A DNA stretch of 64,000 nt from Corynebacterium appendicis CIP 107643 (GTDB lineage Bacteria; Actinomycetota; Actinomycetes; Mycobacteriales; Mycobacteriaceae), in NCBI RefSeq assembly GCF_030408415.1, contig NZ_CP046976.1, forward strand, positions 1,054,001 through 1,118,000, in the 5' to 3' direction. Both the position numbers and the translations under genes were made by a program. Under the pieces are notes generated by a model. That model had not been told where the DNA came from. It did no database searches and saw nothing but the letters and a program-made list of their open reading frames with translations. Of this stretch, positions 38,972 through 47,295 are shown in pieces (the first letter of the stretch is position 1; each line of letters opens with the position of its first letter).

Positions 38972-39328
38972 GAAAAACACCACCTATGTACCCTGTGGGC
39001 ACTATCAGATTTGATTGACTGTCTAAGGATAAAGAGATTGGTGGGAAAATGGTGAATGCGCGCCAGTGCACCCGCGTGAACGCCCGAAGAATTTCACCCC
39101 GACGCGCCACATCAAAGTTTGCTCGAGCTGGGCAAATGAACTAATCTCGGCAAGGCGTATCTACGCTGCCCGCGTGACCCCGGTCGTAATAGGAGGGCCG
39201 CCCACGGCGGGAGCGAGATCGGAATCCCAGCGTGACCGGCCTCTTTTGGGGCGTCGATAAGCTGCTTTTTCGAGAGATGCGCTCATGTCCAACCGCTATC
39301 TCCTATCCATTTCGGAGCAAAATAACCT
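38972..39328. other. Intergenic region with rpsA promoter and long leader
   Basis: About 357 bp between divergent genes with no open frame worth calling. It holds the inferred rpsA promoter (39119-39147) and about 175 nt of leader that could carry S1 autoregulatory structure. No known riboswitch was recognised. Confidence 0.5.
39119..39147 (+). promoter_or_regulatory. Candidate sigma-A promoter for rpsA
   Basis: TTGCTC and TAATCT are separated by exactly 17 nt, about 180 nt upstream of the rpsA ATG. This is the best -35/-10 pair in the region. Confidence 0.5.
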
Positions 39329-40801
39329 ATGCCCACTTCTACTACCCCGCAGGTTGCCATCAACGACATTGGCAGCGCTGAGGAATTTCTCGCCGCAGTT
39401 GACGCGACCATCAAGTACTTCAATGATGGCGACATCGTCACCGGCACCGTTGTCAAGGTGGACCACGACGAGGTCCTCCTCGACATCGGGTATAAGACCG
39501 AAGGTGTCATCCCGACCCGTGAGCTTTCCATCAAACACGACGTCGACCCGGACGAGGTCGTCGAGATCGGCGAGGAGATCGACGCGCTTGTCCTGACTAA
39601 GGAGGACAAGGAAGGTCGCCTGCTTCTCTCCAAGAAGCGTGCACAGTACGAGCGTGCCTGGGGCACCATCGAAGAGCTGCAGAATAACGACCAGCCGGTC
39701 ACCGGTACCGTCATCGAGGTCGTCAAGGGCGGCCTTATCCTCGACATCGGCCTGCGCGGCTTCCTGCCGGCATCCCTCGTCGAGATGCGTCGCGTCCGCG
39801 ATCTGGACCCGTACATCGGCCAGGAGCTCGAAGCCAAGATCATCGAGCTGGACAAGCACCGCAACAACGTCGTGCTGTCCCGCCGCGCATACCTTGAAGA
39901 GACCCAGTCCGCAGTCCGCTCCGACTTCCTCCACCAGCTGCAGAAGGGGCAGGTCCGCAAGGGCGTCGTTTCCTCCATCGTCAACTTCGGCGCCTTCGTC
40001 GACCTTGGCGGCGTTGACGGCCTGGTCCACGTGTCCGAGCTGTCCTGGAAGCACATCGACCACCCGTCCGAGGTCGTCACCGTCGGCGACGAGGTCACCG
40101 TCGAGGTTCTCGACGTCGATCTCGACCGCGAGCGCGTTTCCTTGTCCCTGAAGGCCACCCAGGAAGATCCGTGGCGCGTCTTCGCCCGCACCCACGCTGT
40201 GGGCCAGATCGTCCCGGGCAAGGTCACCAAGCTTGTTCCGTTCGGTGCGTTCGTCCGCGTTGAGGAGGGCATCGAGGGCCTCGTCCACATCTCCGAACTG
40301 GCTCAGCGCCACGTCGAGGTGCCGGACCAGGTCGTCAATGTCGGCGAAGAGGTCATGGTCAAGGTCATCGACATCGACCTCGACCGTCGCCGCATCTCCC
40401 TGTCCCTCAAGCAGGCCGACGAGGACTACTCCGAGGAGTTCGATCCGTCCCGCTACGGCATGGCCGACTCCTACGACGAGCAGGGCAACTACATCTTCCC
40501 GGAGGGCTTCGACCCGGAGACCAACGAGTGGATGGAAGGCTACGACGAGGCTCGCCAGGAGTGGGAGGCCCGCTACGCCGAGGCTGCCCGCCTGCACGAG
40601 GCTCACACCGCTCAGATCGAGCGTCACCGCGCTGCCGCCGCAGAAGCAGAGGCGGCCGGCGAGGGCGAGACCAACTACAGCTCCACCTCCGGCGAGGCTG
40701 CAGCTCCGGCAGCTCCGTCCGCTGGTGAGGCTGAGCAGGGTGGTTCCCTCGCTTCCGACGAGCAGCTTGCTGCTCTGCGCGAGAAGCTCGCAGGCAACTA
40801 A
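39329..40801 (+). CDS. rpsA: 30S ribosomal protein S1
   Basis: A 490-residue RNA-binding ribosomal protein with four S1 domains. The first is GDIVTGTVVKVDHDEVLLDIGYKTEG (about 33-103). Others begin at about 120, 208 (VRKGVVSSIVNFGAFVDLGGVDGLVHVSEL) and 293 (VPGKVTKLVPFGAFVRVEEGIEGLVHISEL). An Ala/Glu-rich tail follows that is typical of actinobacterial S1. A weak GGAG lies 10 nt before the ATG. A strong intrinsic terminator follows. Confidence 0.97.
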   Translation: MPTSTTPQVAINDIGSAEEFLAAVDATIKYFNDGDIVTGTVVKVDHDEVLLDIGYKTEGVIPTRELSIKHDVDPDEVVEIGEEIDALVLTKEDKEGRLLLSKKRAQYERAWGTIEELQNNDQPVTGTVIEVVKGGLILDIGLRGFLPASLVEMRRVRDLDPYIGQELEAKIIELDKHRNNVVLSRRAYLEETQSAVRSDFLHQLQKGQVRKGVVSSIVNFGAFVDLGGVDGLVHVSELSWKHIDHPSEVVTVGDEVTVEVLDVDLDRERVSLSLKATQEDPWRVFARTHAVGQIVPGKVTKLVPFGAFVRVEEGIEGLVHISELAQRHVEVPDQVVNVGEEVMVKVIDIDLDRRRISLSLKQADEDYSEEFDPSRYGMADSYDEQGNYIFPEGFDPETNEWMEGYDEARQEWEARYAEAARLHEAHTAQIERHRAAAAEAEAAGEGETNYSSTSGEAAAPAAPSAGEAEQGGSLASDEQLAALREKLAGN

Positions 40802-40817
40802 CGCCTAGCAATGAAGG

Positions 40818-40842
40818 CCCGCACTTCGGTGCGGGTCTTTTT
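40818..40842 (+). terminator. Intrinsic terminator of rpsA
   Basis: CCCGCAC-TTCG-GTGCGGG, a 7-bp stem with a stable UUCG tetraloop, is followed by CTTTTT. Confidence 0.92.
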
Positions 40843-40885
40843 GCATGCTTATCGACGCCCCGCGCAACCCTCCCTACTGCTCCCC

Positions 40886-40920
40886 TGTGGATAAGTCTGT
40901 TTGTGGGTGGGTTATCCACA
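40886..40920. promoter_or_regulatory. Pair of inverted perfect DnaA boxes upstream of the HNH gene
   Basis: TGTGGATAA (40886-40894) and TTATCCACA (40912-40920) are two consensus DnaA boxes facing each other, 17 nt apart, about 50 nt before the HNH start. They could regulate this gene or titrate DnaA, or form a simple inverted repeat. No origin genes are nearby. Confidence 0.55.
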
Positions 40921-40959
40921 GTTTTTCTGCGGGTTCTTTTTCGGGGTTGTTGTTCTGTT

Positions 40960-40965
40960 TAGCGT
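40960..40965 (+). promoter_or_regulatory. -10 box of a leaderless promoter for the HNH gene
   Basis: TAGCGT lies seven bases before the ATG at 40973, with no ribosome site, fixing that start. Confidence 0.5.
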
Positions 40966-40972
40966 GTGGGGC

Positions 40973-42049
40973 ATGAGCGATTTTGACGCGTTTCTTGGAA
41001 CTCTTGGTAGCCCGATGGATGTCCTGGCCGGTTTCGACCGTCAGGCTGCTCGTGCTGCCGGCGTCAAGCCCACCACGTATGTCGAGTGGGAAAAGGCTTA
41101 TGAGGTCTACTTCGGTGCGACCCGGTTTCGCCGCCAGCAAGCCAATGCCGTTCGTGTTGCTAGGCAGACGGGGAAGTCTCTGGATCAGATTCTGTTCATT
41201 GAGCAGCAAGTGCGTGCTGTGTCCTCTGACCGGGAGACATGGAAACTCCGCCTGGCGCTGTTGTCGGTGCGCGGCGACTACAAGACGCTGCAGCGCCGCG
41301 CCAAAGACATCATCCCCGACCCGGACGCCGACACACCCGCCGCGGAGTCCACGGTGCGGTTTGGCCGGACGAGGAAGGGCAAGCGGACGGTCATCGCCAC
41401 CGGTGAAGAACGCGATATCGCCGACCTGGAGCACGCCCTGCGGGCAAAGCTCGACCCTGATCGCCCTGAGGGCCCGCAGATGTATGAGGCGTTCGCGGAG
41501 CTGCTGCGCGGCGGTGCCGGGGTTGCGGAGTCTGTGCCGCGGCCGTTGATCCAGGTCCCGTTGGCAGAGCACATCAGGATCGTTTCCGGTAACGGCGATG
41601 AGACGATCCTGGGGTTGTCGGATGGCACCACCATGACTGGTGCGGAGTATTTGACTCACTATTACTCGAAGGATTTGGAGGTGGCGTTGTTCCACCCGCA
41701 GGCGGGTGCGGTGAACCTGTACCACGCGAAGCGGTTCGCCAACGCCAAGCAACGCGACCTGGCGAGGGCGACGTTGACGACGTGTCCGGTGCCGGATTGC
41801 CGGCACGCGGCTGATAATTGCGAGGTCCACCACATCACACCGTGGGCCCGCGGTGGGCCGACGAACATGGACAACCTGTCGGTGTTGTGCAGGTACCACA
41901 ACCGCACCAACGACGACGACCCAGAGCGACACAACCGGGGTCGAATACACATGCGCAACGGCACCCCGACATGGGTCTCCCCGCGCGGAACACCAGTCCC
42001 GAACACCACACACCAATACGGTGCCATGCACCTACTGTTCGGACACTAA
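40973..42049 (+). CDS. HNH endonuclease-domain protein (13E12/DUF222-like)
   Basis: A 358-residue protein ending in a zinc-type HNH domain: CPVPDC, then CEVHHITPWARGGPTNMDNLSVLCRYHN (about residues 265-312). The N-terminal part is helical with many Arg/Ala residues, as in the repetitive 13E12/DUF222 family of actinobacteria. Several copies usually occur per genome and their roles are unknown. The ATG at 40973 is chosen over the upstream in-frame start, which would read through the DnaA-box region. Confidence 0.82.
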   Translation: MSDFDAFLGTLGSPMDVLAGFDRQAARAAGVKPTTYVEWEKAYEVYFGATRFRRQQANAVRVARQTGKSLDQILFIEQQVRAVSSDRETWKLRLALLSVRGDYKTLQRRAKDIIPDPDADTPAAESTVRFGRTRKGKRTVIATGEERDIADLEHALRAKLDPDRPEGPQMYEAFAELLRGGAGVAESVPRPLIQVPLAEHIRIVSGNGDETILGLSDGTTMTGAEYLTHYYSKDLEVALFHPQAGAVNLYHAKRFANAKQRDLARATLTTCPVPDCRHAADNCEVHHITPWARGGPTNMDNLSVLCRYHNRTNDDDPERHNRGRIHMRNGTPTWVSPRGTPVPNTTHQYGAMHLLFGH

Positions 42050-42060
42050 ACACATCAACG

Positions 42061-42086
42061 GCCGAGGGCGAAGCACGCCCAACGGC
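42061..42086 (+). terminator. Probable terminator after the HNH gene
   Basis: GCCGAGGGCG-AAGCA-CGCCCAACGGC forms a bulged stem of about 9 bp followed by CTGTTTGG. It lies between the HNH gene and the convergent TRIC gene. Confidence 0.5.
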
Positions 42087-42103
42087 CTGTTTGGTGCGCG
42101 GAT

Positions 42104-43228
42104 TTAGCCTTCGCGGTCTTTGTAGCGCTCGGCTAGGCGCTCGATGAGCTCATCGGTGAGCTTGGCATCGGAAAGAATGATGTCGAGCATGTCGGCGTGC
42201 ATCGCTTCAGTTTCGGCGGGGTCGGGCTCAGTGGTCCCGTCATCGTACGAGTCGCCGGCGAGGTCGACGCCGATACCCTCGAAGAGGTTCCCCTCTTCGG
42301 TGGGAGTCTCGACTCCGGCTGCGGCGAGCGTCTCGGCATCGATGGCGGGGAACTGGTTGGTGAACTCGGTGAGAAACTCGTCGGCGTCGCTGCGGGCCTC
42401 GTCCGGGCGCTTACCCTTGCGGATCTCCGCATCGATGCGCCGTTGCAAGGCTTTCTCCATTTGGCGGTGCCGCCAGGCACGGACGCTTTTGGGCTCGAGT
42501 CCGCGGGCTACGGCGCGGGAGCGGTCTTCCGCCTTGCGTGCAAGTGAGGCCACCTGCGTTGCCGTAGCATTCACAGTGGCATTCACAGGCGCGAAATCCG
42601 GGTCTTGGCTGACCCGCCAGTTGCCGTAGTAGCCGAAGAGGAACAACACGAAACTAGCGACCGGGCCCAGCACCATCGAAATAGCGAGGTAGCCGGTGGC
42701 ATTGCCGATTAGCACGATCACCGCGCACACCACCGCCGGAATCACGGCCGGCTGGTTGCCGCCGAACACGGCTGGTTCGCGTCCGGTGACCACGTCGCGG
42801 ATCATGCTGCCGCCGGTGGCGGTGAACACACCCATCATGATGGTGGGTAGAAGAGGCAGCCCGTACTGGATAGCCTTGGACGCGCCGGTGGCGGCCCACA
42901 GGGCTGACACAAGAGCGTCGCCGTGGGACTGAAGAAACTCCCACGCACGGCCCTTGAAATACGTGAACCGGGAGATCAATGCGCCGGTGAACGCCAGGAT
43001 CAGGTACTCGGGCTGGCTCATGGCGGCGACGGTGCCTTGGTTGATGAGGACGTCGCGGAGCATGCCTCCGCCCAGCGCCGAGAGCATGGCGATGAAGAAG
43101 AACCCCACAATGTCGTAGCCGAGCTGGCGCGCGAGGGTGCCGCCGATGATTCCCATCAGAAGAACGCCGGAGACATCCATCCATTGGTAAATAGAGCTGA
43201 TGAGCGGGTCGACCTGGTCCACGGGCAT
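42104..43228 (-). CDS. TRIC/UPF0126-family cation channel with long cytoplasmic tail
   Basis: A 374-residue protein. The first 205 residues hold the two three-helix TRIC repeats, each with the glycine/arginine block ALGGGMLRDVLI and ATGGSMIRDVVTG. Bacterial TRIC proteins are trimeric K+-type channels. The remaining 165 residues form a charged cytoplasmic tail unusual for minimal YadS proteins (e.g. RRIDAEIRKGKRPDEARSD, then an acidic end). The ATG at 43228 has TACAAT eight bases upstream; the extended frame to 43510 crosses the divergent neighbour and is rejected. Confidence 0.85.
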   Translation of the reverse strand: MPVDQVDPLISSIYQWMDVSGVLLMGIIGGTLARQLGYDIVGFFFIAMLSALGGGMLRDVLINQGTVAAMSQPEYLILAFTGALISRFTYFKGRAWEFLQSHGDALVSALWAATGASKAIQYGLPLLPTIMMGVFTATGGSMIRDVVTGREPAVFGGNQPAVIPAVVCAVIVLIGNATGYLAISMVLGPVASFVLFLFGYYGNWRVSQDPDFAPVNATVNATATQVASLARKAEDRSRAVARGLEPKSVRAWRHRQMEKALQRRIDAEIRKGKRPDEARSDADEFLTEFTNQFPAIDAETLAAAGVETPTEEGNLFEGIGVDLAGDSYDDGTTEPDPAETEAMHADMLDIILSDAKLTDELIERLAERYKDREG

Positions 43229-43236
43229 AACTGGTG

Positions 43237-43242
43237 ATTGTA
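43237..43242 (-). promoter_or_regulatory. -10 box of a leaderless promoter for the TRIC gene
   Basis: TACAAT on the minus strand is eight bases before the ATG at 43228, a near-consensus hexamer. Confidence 0.55.
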
Positions 43243-43328
43243 GAGCTAGCCCCACCAAAAGGCATGTCAGGTACGGCAAACAGCCTGTGCTCGAGGGCGG
43301 TTCCGAGGCACAGGGGCCAACCTGAAAG

Positions 43329-43682
43329 CTACGCCACGTATTTCCTGGTCTCTGCCAGCCAGGTGTCGAGCTCCCCGGCGTCCTCCCACAGGTCGTACAA
43401 CTCGGAGGTGCCGGGGCGGAGGGCTTGGCTGGCGCGGCGGCGGATCCAGCGGCGGTCGTCGAGGGTGAAAGGGTACCGCAGCGCAGCGGCGAGCGCTTCG
43501 GATGGGACATGCCCGTTGAGCACGGCGGCTAAAGCGATGACGGATTCAGCTTCATCGGTGCCGAGCGGTCCCCGGCCACAGTCGAAACGGAACTGGTCCA
43601 TGCGGAAGGAGCCGTCGGCAAGCGCTGCGACGGCGTCCACTGCGGGGTCGTTGTCGAACGGCCCGATGTCCCACGTTCCCAT
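43329..43682 (-). CDS. DUF4259 domain protein
   Basis: A 117-residue protein starting MGTWDIGPFDNDPAVDAVAAL. The MGTW..GxFDND opening and the following helical repeats mark DUF4259, a small cytoplasmic family of unknown function. It has its own leaderless-type promoter. The C-terminus (DLWEDAGELDTWLAETRKYVA) is family-like. Confidence 0.85.
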   Translation of the reverse strand: MGTWDIGPFDNDPAVDAVAALADGSFRMDQFRFDCGRGPLGTDEAESVIALAAVLNGHVPSEALAAALRYPFTLDDRRWIRRRASQALRPGTSELYDLWEDAGELDTWLAETRKYVA

Positions 43683-43690
43683 GGCGGATT

Positions 43691-43696
43691 ACGTTA
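43691..43696 (-). promoter_or_regulatory. -10 box of a leaderless promoter for the DUF4259 gene
   Basis: TAACGT on the minus strand is eight bases before the ATG at 43682. Confidence 0.45.
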
Positions 43697-43758
43697 GGCA
43701 ACGTAGGTGAATGGGACGTAGCGTGGCTTTAAACGTTGTTCGACTAATGGGAGAAACT

Positions 43759-44352
43759 TCAGTCCCGGATGCGCGCGACAAGCGCGTCGACCTGCGTTTT
43801 CAAGGCCGCAAGGTCGCCATTGTTGTCGATGAGGACATCGGCGGCGGCGTTGCGGGTGTCGTCGTCGAGCTGTTGCGCGATGCGGGCGCGCGCGTCGGCT
43901 TCGTCCAGGCCGCGCGACGTGACTAGGCGCCGCACGCGTTCTTCGGCGTCGACATCGACGACGACAGTGAGGTCCATATCGCGGTGCATGCCCAAGTCGA
44001 CGAGCAGCGGCATGTCATACACGACGGCCGGCTCGCCGGCAGCGTCCGCGTCCGCGAATCGGCGCTCGGACTCCGCGCGGATCGCCGGGTGAGTGATCGA
44101 GTTCAGCTTTTCCGTTTGCCGCTTATCGGCGAACGCCCTCCCGGCCAATTTCCCCCTATCCAGCGTGCCGTCCTCCCGGATGATGTCAGCCCCGAACTCC
44201 GCCGCGACGTCGTCGAGGACGGGGGAGCCCGGCTCCATGATCTCGCGGGCTATCTGATCGGCGTCGACTACCGCGAAGCCGGCTTCGGCCAGCATCTTCG
44301 CCACCGTTGATTTGCCGCTGCCGATTCCGCCGGTCAATCCGATCTTCTTCAT
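43759..44352 (-). CDS. coaE: Dephospho-CoA kinase
   Basis: CoaE phosphorylates dephospho-CoA, the last step of CoA synthesis. The 197-residue protein has the P-loop GLTGGIGSGKSTVAKML, VVDADQIAREIMEPG, ITHPAIRAE and DMPLLVDLG. The ATG at 44352 has an AGGAGGG site about 10 nt upstream. Its closeness to rpsA is conserved in actinobacteria. Degenerate 14-bp tandem repeats lie in the gap upstream. Confidence 0.95.
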   Translation of the reverse strand: MKKIGLTGGIGSGKSTVAKMLAEAGFAVVDADQIAREIMEPGSPVLDDVAAEFGADIIREDGTLDRGKLAGRAFADKRQTEKLNSITHPAIRAESERRFADADAAGEPAVVYDMPLLVDLGMHRDMDLTVVVDVDAEERVRRLVTSRGLDEADARARIAQQLDDDTRNAAADVLIDNNGDLAALKTQVDALVARIRD

Positions 44353-44400
44353 GAGCTTTCGCCCTCCTGTGACGTGGTTGATTAGATCCCGTTTTCTCGA

Positions 44401-44470
44401 TGTTGCTGAATGGAATTCGCGTAGGGAATGTCGCTGAGTAGATGTCGCTTAGTAGGTCTCGCTTAGTGGA
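44401..44470. repeat. Five degenerate 14-bp tandem repeats
   Basis: Consecutive 14-mers (TGTTGCTGAATGGA, ATTCGCGTAGGGAA, TGTCGCTGAGTAGA, TGTCGCTTAGTAGG, TCTCGCTTAGTGGA) run from 44401 into the stop codon of the acyltransferase gene. Units three to five differ at only two to four positions; the first two are weaker. The function is unknown. Confidence 0.65.
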
Positions 44471-46244
44471 TCCCGCCGCAGAAGTCCCAGAACATTTGCG
44501 CGGCCGTGGCGAGATTCGCCCGGAATTCCTCCGGTCGTTCAGCGGTGTCGGTGTTCCAGCAGACGCAGAACTCGGCGTCGTCGGGAAGCGGGGTGTACGA
44601 GATGCCGAAGCCTTCCGGCAGGGTCGGTGCGAAGCAGTAGCGGACGATCTGGTTGGGGCCGCCGATGGAGGTCGTGGACAGGAAGTCGCGGCGCACGGCG
44701 GTGGCGGCGCGGTCGGAGAAGAAGGCATCCGAGTCATCGATGCGGGCCATCATCTGGATGTGACGGTCGAACCCGTTGCCGGACTTGCAGCGTTTCACCC
44801 ACCCTCGGTGGGCGTCGAGGGCGGAGGTGAGGTCGTCGGGGGTGGCGGTGCCGTCGATAAGCTTTTCTGCGAAGGCGACCGCTTCCGGCGTGGCGGCGCG
44901 CAAGCATTCGGTGCGGCCGGCGCGGAATTCGCGCATGTCGACGGCCTCGTAGACCGCACGCACATGCCCGTACGTCAGCTGCTGCGCGATGTGCATGGTG
45001 AGCTGCGCCGAGGCGTCGCGGCTGATCTTGAACGGCAGGTCCGCCGGGATGCTGTGCGGGACCGTGATGATGTCAGTGGCCAGTTTCCCGGCGACTTTCT
45101 CGAAGTCGTCGAGGTGCGCGGTGATCGTCTGCTGCGTCGCGTCGTCAAGGTCCCAGACGAGCTCGTCCGGCCCTACGGCGCTGGCGCTGGCTGTGTCGGG
45201 CAGCTCCGCGCTCTGCATGCGGGTGATCGCGGTGACGAGCGTGGCGCCGTCCTGGCACGAATGCTCGACGTGCACGGCTGCCCAGTCGCTGTTCAAGCTG
45301 ACCTGGTAACTCAGCGGCTTGTACACCCACGCGCCGCGCGGGGTGAAGGTCGCCTCGCGGATGCGTTCGCTGTCGCTCTTCGTGGAGGCATCTGCGGCGT
45401 CCTGCACGTCGATGGTGAACAGCATGTCGCTGAGGCGCTCGTAGGTGGCGCGGTTGCCACTGTTTTCGAGGATGGTCGGCAACAGGTCGGCGAGAATGCC
45501 GGAGCCGAGCAGTGACGGGGCGTTGAAATCGAGGGCAGTGTCACTGGGTGCCGCGGCGAGTTCCAGCACCCGAGCGAGACCGTCGCGCAGAACAGCAGGG
45601 GACAGAGGGGTACCCTCGGCATCGCTGACGGGCAGTGCGAACAGACGGCCGTCGACGAAGATGCCGATCTCGCGGTCAGCGGCACCGAGCTGCGTCGCGA
45701 CGATCCCGTCTTCGCCTTCCTCCGGGTGCCTGATGCCGCCTGCGTACACGAACCACTGGTTCATGGTGATGCGGTTGCCGCGGGCGTCCACATCCTGGGG
45801 CAGCGCATCAGCTGCGGCGGCGAGGTGGACGGTGGCCGCGCGGCGGATGAACTCGACGGCGCGGTCCAGGCCGGCTGAGCTGCCGGCCGCGGAATCGGCG
45901 TCGAACCCATCGGCGCCCCCAGTCACTGGGAAGGCGATCTGGAACCCAACATTCGATGCCAAGGTCAGGGGGGAGCGGGTGGTGAGGTAGGAGGAATACC
46001 ATTCGTCGTTAAGCCAATTGGTGCCCGCTGCTTCGCGCTGGGACGCGCGCACGCGCAGTTGCTCGTCGAGGCGTGGACCGGCTCCTGTGCGGAAGCTTTC
46101 GACGACCCCGCGGGCGTGCACCAGTTCGCTGCCGTCGAGGACCGCTTCGAGGGCGTGGCTGTACGCGTCGAGCGTGCCGTCGAGCGGCGGGACGGGCAAC
46201 GGTTTGAGATCCGTCGTTGCGGGGTGGGGAGTGGGGTGTGCCAC
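44463..46244 (-). CDS. Choline/carnitine O-acyltransferase family protein
   Basis: A 593-residue carnitine acyltransferase-type enzyme that moves acyl groups between CoA and a hydroxyl acceptor. The catalytic His is in VHVEHSCQDG, about residue 329. TNWLNDEWY near the N-terminus and the C-terminal substrate-binding STTSIGG are typical of the family. It could process carnitine or choline esters or another alcohol; the acceptor is not deducible. The GTG at 46244 has a perfect AGGAGG eight bases upstream, which overrides the upstream ATG. Bacterial members are relatively uncommon but occur in corynebacteria. Confidence 0.85.
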   Translation of the reverse strand: MAHPTPHPATTDLKPLPVPPLDGTLDAYSHALEAVLDGSELVHARGVVESFRTGAGPRLDEQLRVRASQREAAGTNWLNDEWYSSYLTTRSPLTLASNVGFQIAFPVTGGADGFDADSAAGSSAGLDRAVEFIRRAATVHLAAAADALPQDVDARGNRITMNQWFVYAGGIRHPEEGEDGIVATQLGAADREIGIFVDGRLFALPVSDAEGTPLSPAVLRDGLARVLELAAAPSDTALDFNAPSLLGSGILADLLPTILENSGNRATYERLSDMLFTIDVQDAADASTKSDSERIREATFTPRGAWVYKPLSYQVSLNSDWAAVHVEHSCQDGATLVTAITRMQSAELPDTASASAVGPDELVWDLDDATQQTITAHLDDFEKVAGKLATDIITVPHSIPADLPFKISRDASAQLTMHIAQQLTYGHVRAVYEAVDMREFRAGRTECLRAATPEAVAFAEKLIDGTATPDDLTSALDAHRGWVKRCKSGNGFDRHIQMMARIDDSDAFFSDRAATAVRRDFLSTTSIGGPNQIVRYCFAPTLPEGFGISYTPLPDDAEFCVCWNTDTAERPEEFRANLATAAQMFWDFCGGIH

Positions 46245-46308
46245 GGCGTTGTCCTCCTGTTTTCGCCTGCGGATAGACACACCCCACATTACCCACGGGG
46301 CCTAGTGG

Positions 46309-47163
46309 CTATAGCGACGGGATATTCGCCAGCAAGCTGCGCGTGTAGTCGTGCTGAGGGTTGTCGAGAACGTCGTCGACAGGCCCGTCATCCACGATGA
46401 CGCCCTTGTTGAGCACGGCGACGCGCGTGGCGATGTGCCGGGCGAGAGCGATGTTGTGCGTGACGAACAGCAGTGACAGGCCACGCTCGTAGCGGAGCTC
46501 GGCGAGCAGTTGCAGGATCGACGCCTGGACGGACACGTCGAGGGCCGAGGTGATCTCGTCGCACACGAGTACCGACGGCGCGTTGACGAGCGCGCGGCCG
46601 ATCGCGGCGCGTTGGCGCTCACCGCCGGACAGGTCGCCGGGGCGGCGGTCGTAGAAGCTGCGGTCGAGCTGCACGGCTTCGAGGGTCTCTTCGACGATGG
46701 CGCGTTGCTCGTCGCGGGACAGCTCGCCTGCCATGACGAGTGGAACGCTCATTGATTCGCCGATGGTGCGCCTCGGGTTCAGCGATGAGAACGGCGACTG
46801 GAAGATGTACTGCACGTCCTTGCGGTGTTCGAGTGTGCGGTCGCGGCTGGAGTGCGCGAGTTCTTTGCCGCGCAGCAGCACGTCGCCGGTGTAGCCGGGG
46901 TTGAGGCCGGCGATCGAGCGGGCGAGGGTGGTCTTGCCGGAGCCGGATTCGCCGAGCAACAGCGTGGATTCGCCAGCTTCGATGGCGAGGTTAATGCCGT
47001 GCAGGACCTTGTTGTCGCCGTACGCCATTTCGAGGTCGCGGACTTGCAGCAGCGGCGTTTCAGCGGACGCCGCAGGGTCGCCGTGAACCTCGGCCCAGGA
47101 GCTGGTCCATAGTGACAGCCTGCGAGGGGAGCGGGCCAATGTGTCTTGAGCGCAGTCACTCAA
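46309..47163 (-). pseudogene. ABC ATPase, dipeptide/oligopeptide type, probably 5'-truncated
   Basis: The open frame gives 284 residues with one complete DppF-like ATPase from residue about 40: Walker A LLLGESGSGKTTLARSI, VQYIFQSPFSSLNPRRTI, signature LSGGERQRAAIGRAL, Walker B VLVCDEITSALDVSVQA and LFVTHN. The first 40 residues (MSDCAQDTLARSPRRLSL ... AEVHGDPAASAETP) look like the tail of a preceding ATPase domain plus linker. So the gene is likely the 3' half of a fused two-ATPase importer subunit cut at about 47160. No permease or binding protein is nearby. It may still be translated. Confidence 0.6.
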
Positions 47164-47295
47164 CGCGTATTGAAGTGCGTCTCCGAACCATCATCGATGG
47201 GATGGTGAAGATGATGGTCCGTTCGCCAGGCGGGCAGGACCGGGAATTGGGGTCCGCCTTCAGGTCGCGCGGGCCTGAACTCAATGGCGCATGTC
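47164..47295. other. Junction between truncated ABC gene and biosynthetic operon
   Basis: A gene-free 132 bp containing the inverted repeat ACCATCAT (47187-47194) / ATGATGGT (47211-47218). This may end the leftward operon, although no U-run follows. It is the likely breakpoint of the accessory region. Confidence 0.45.
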
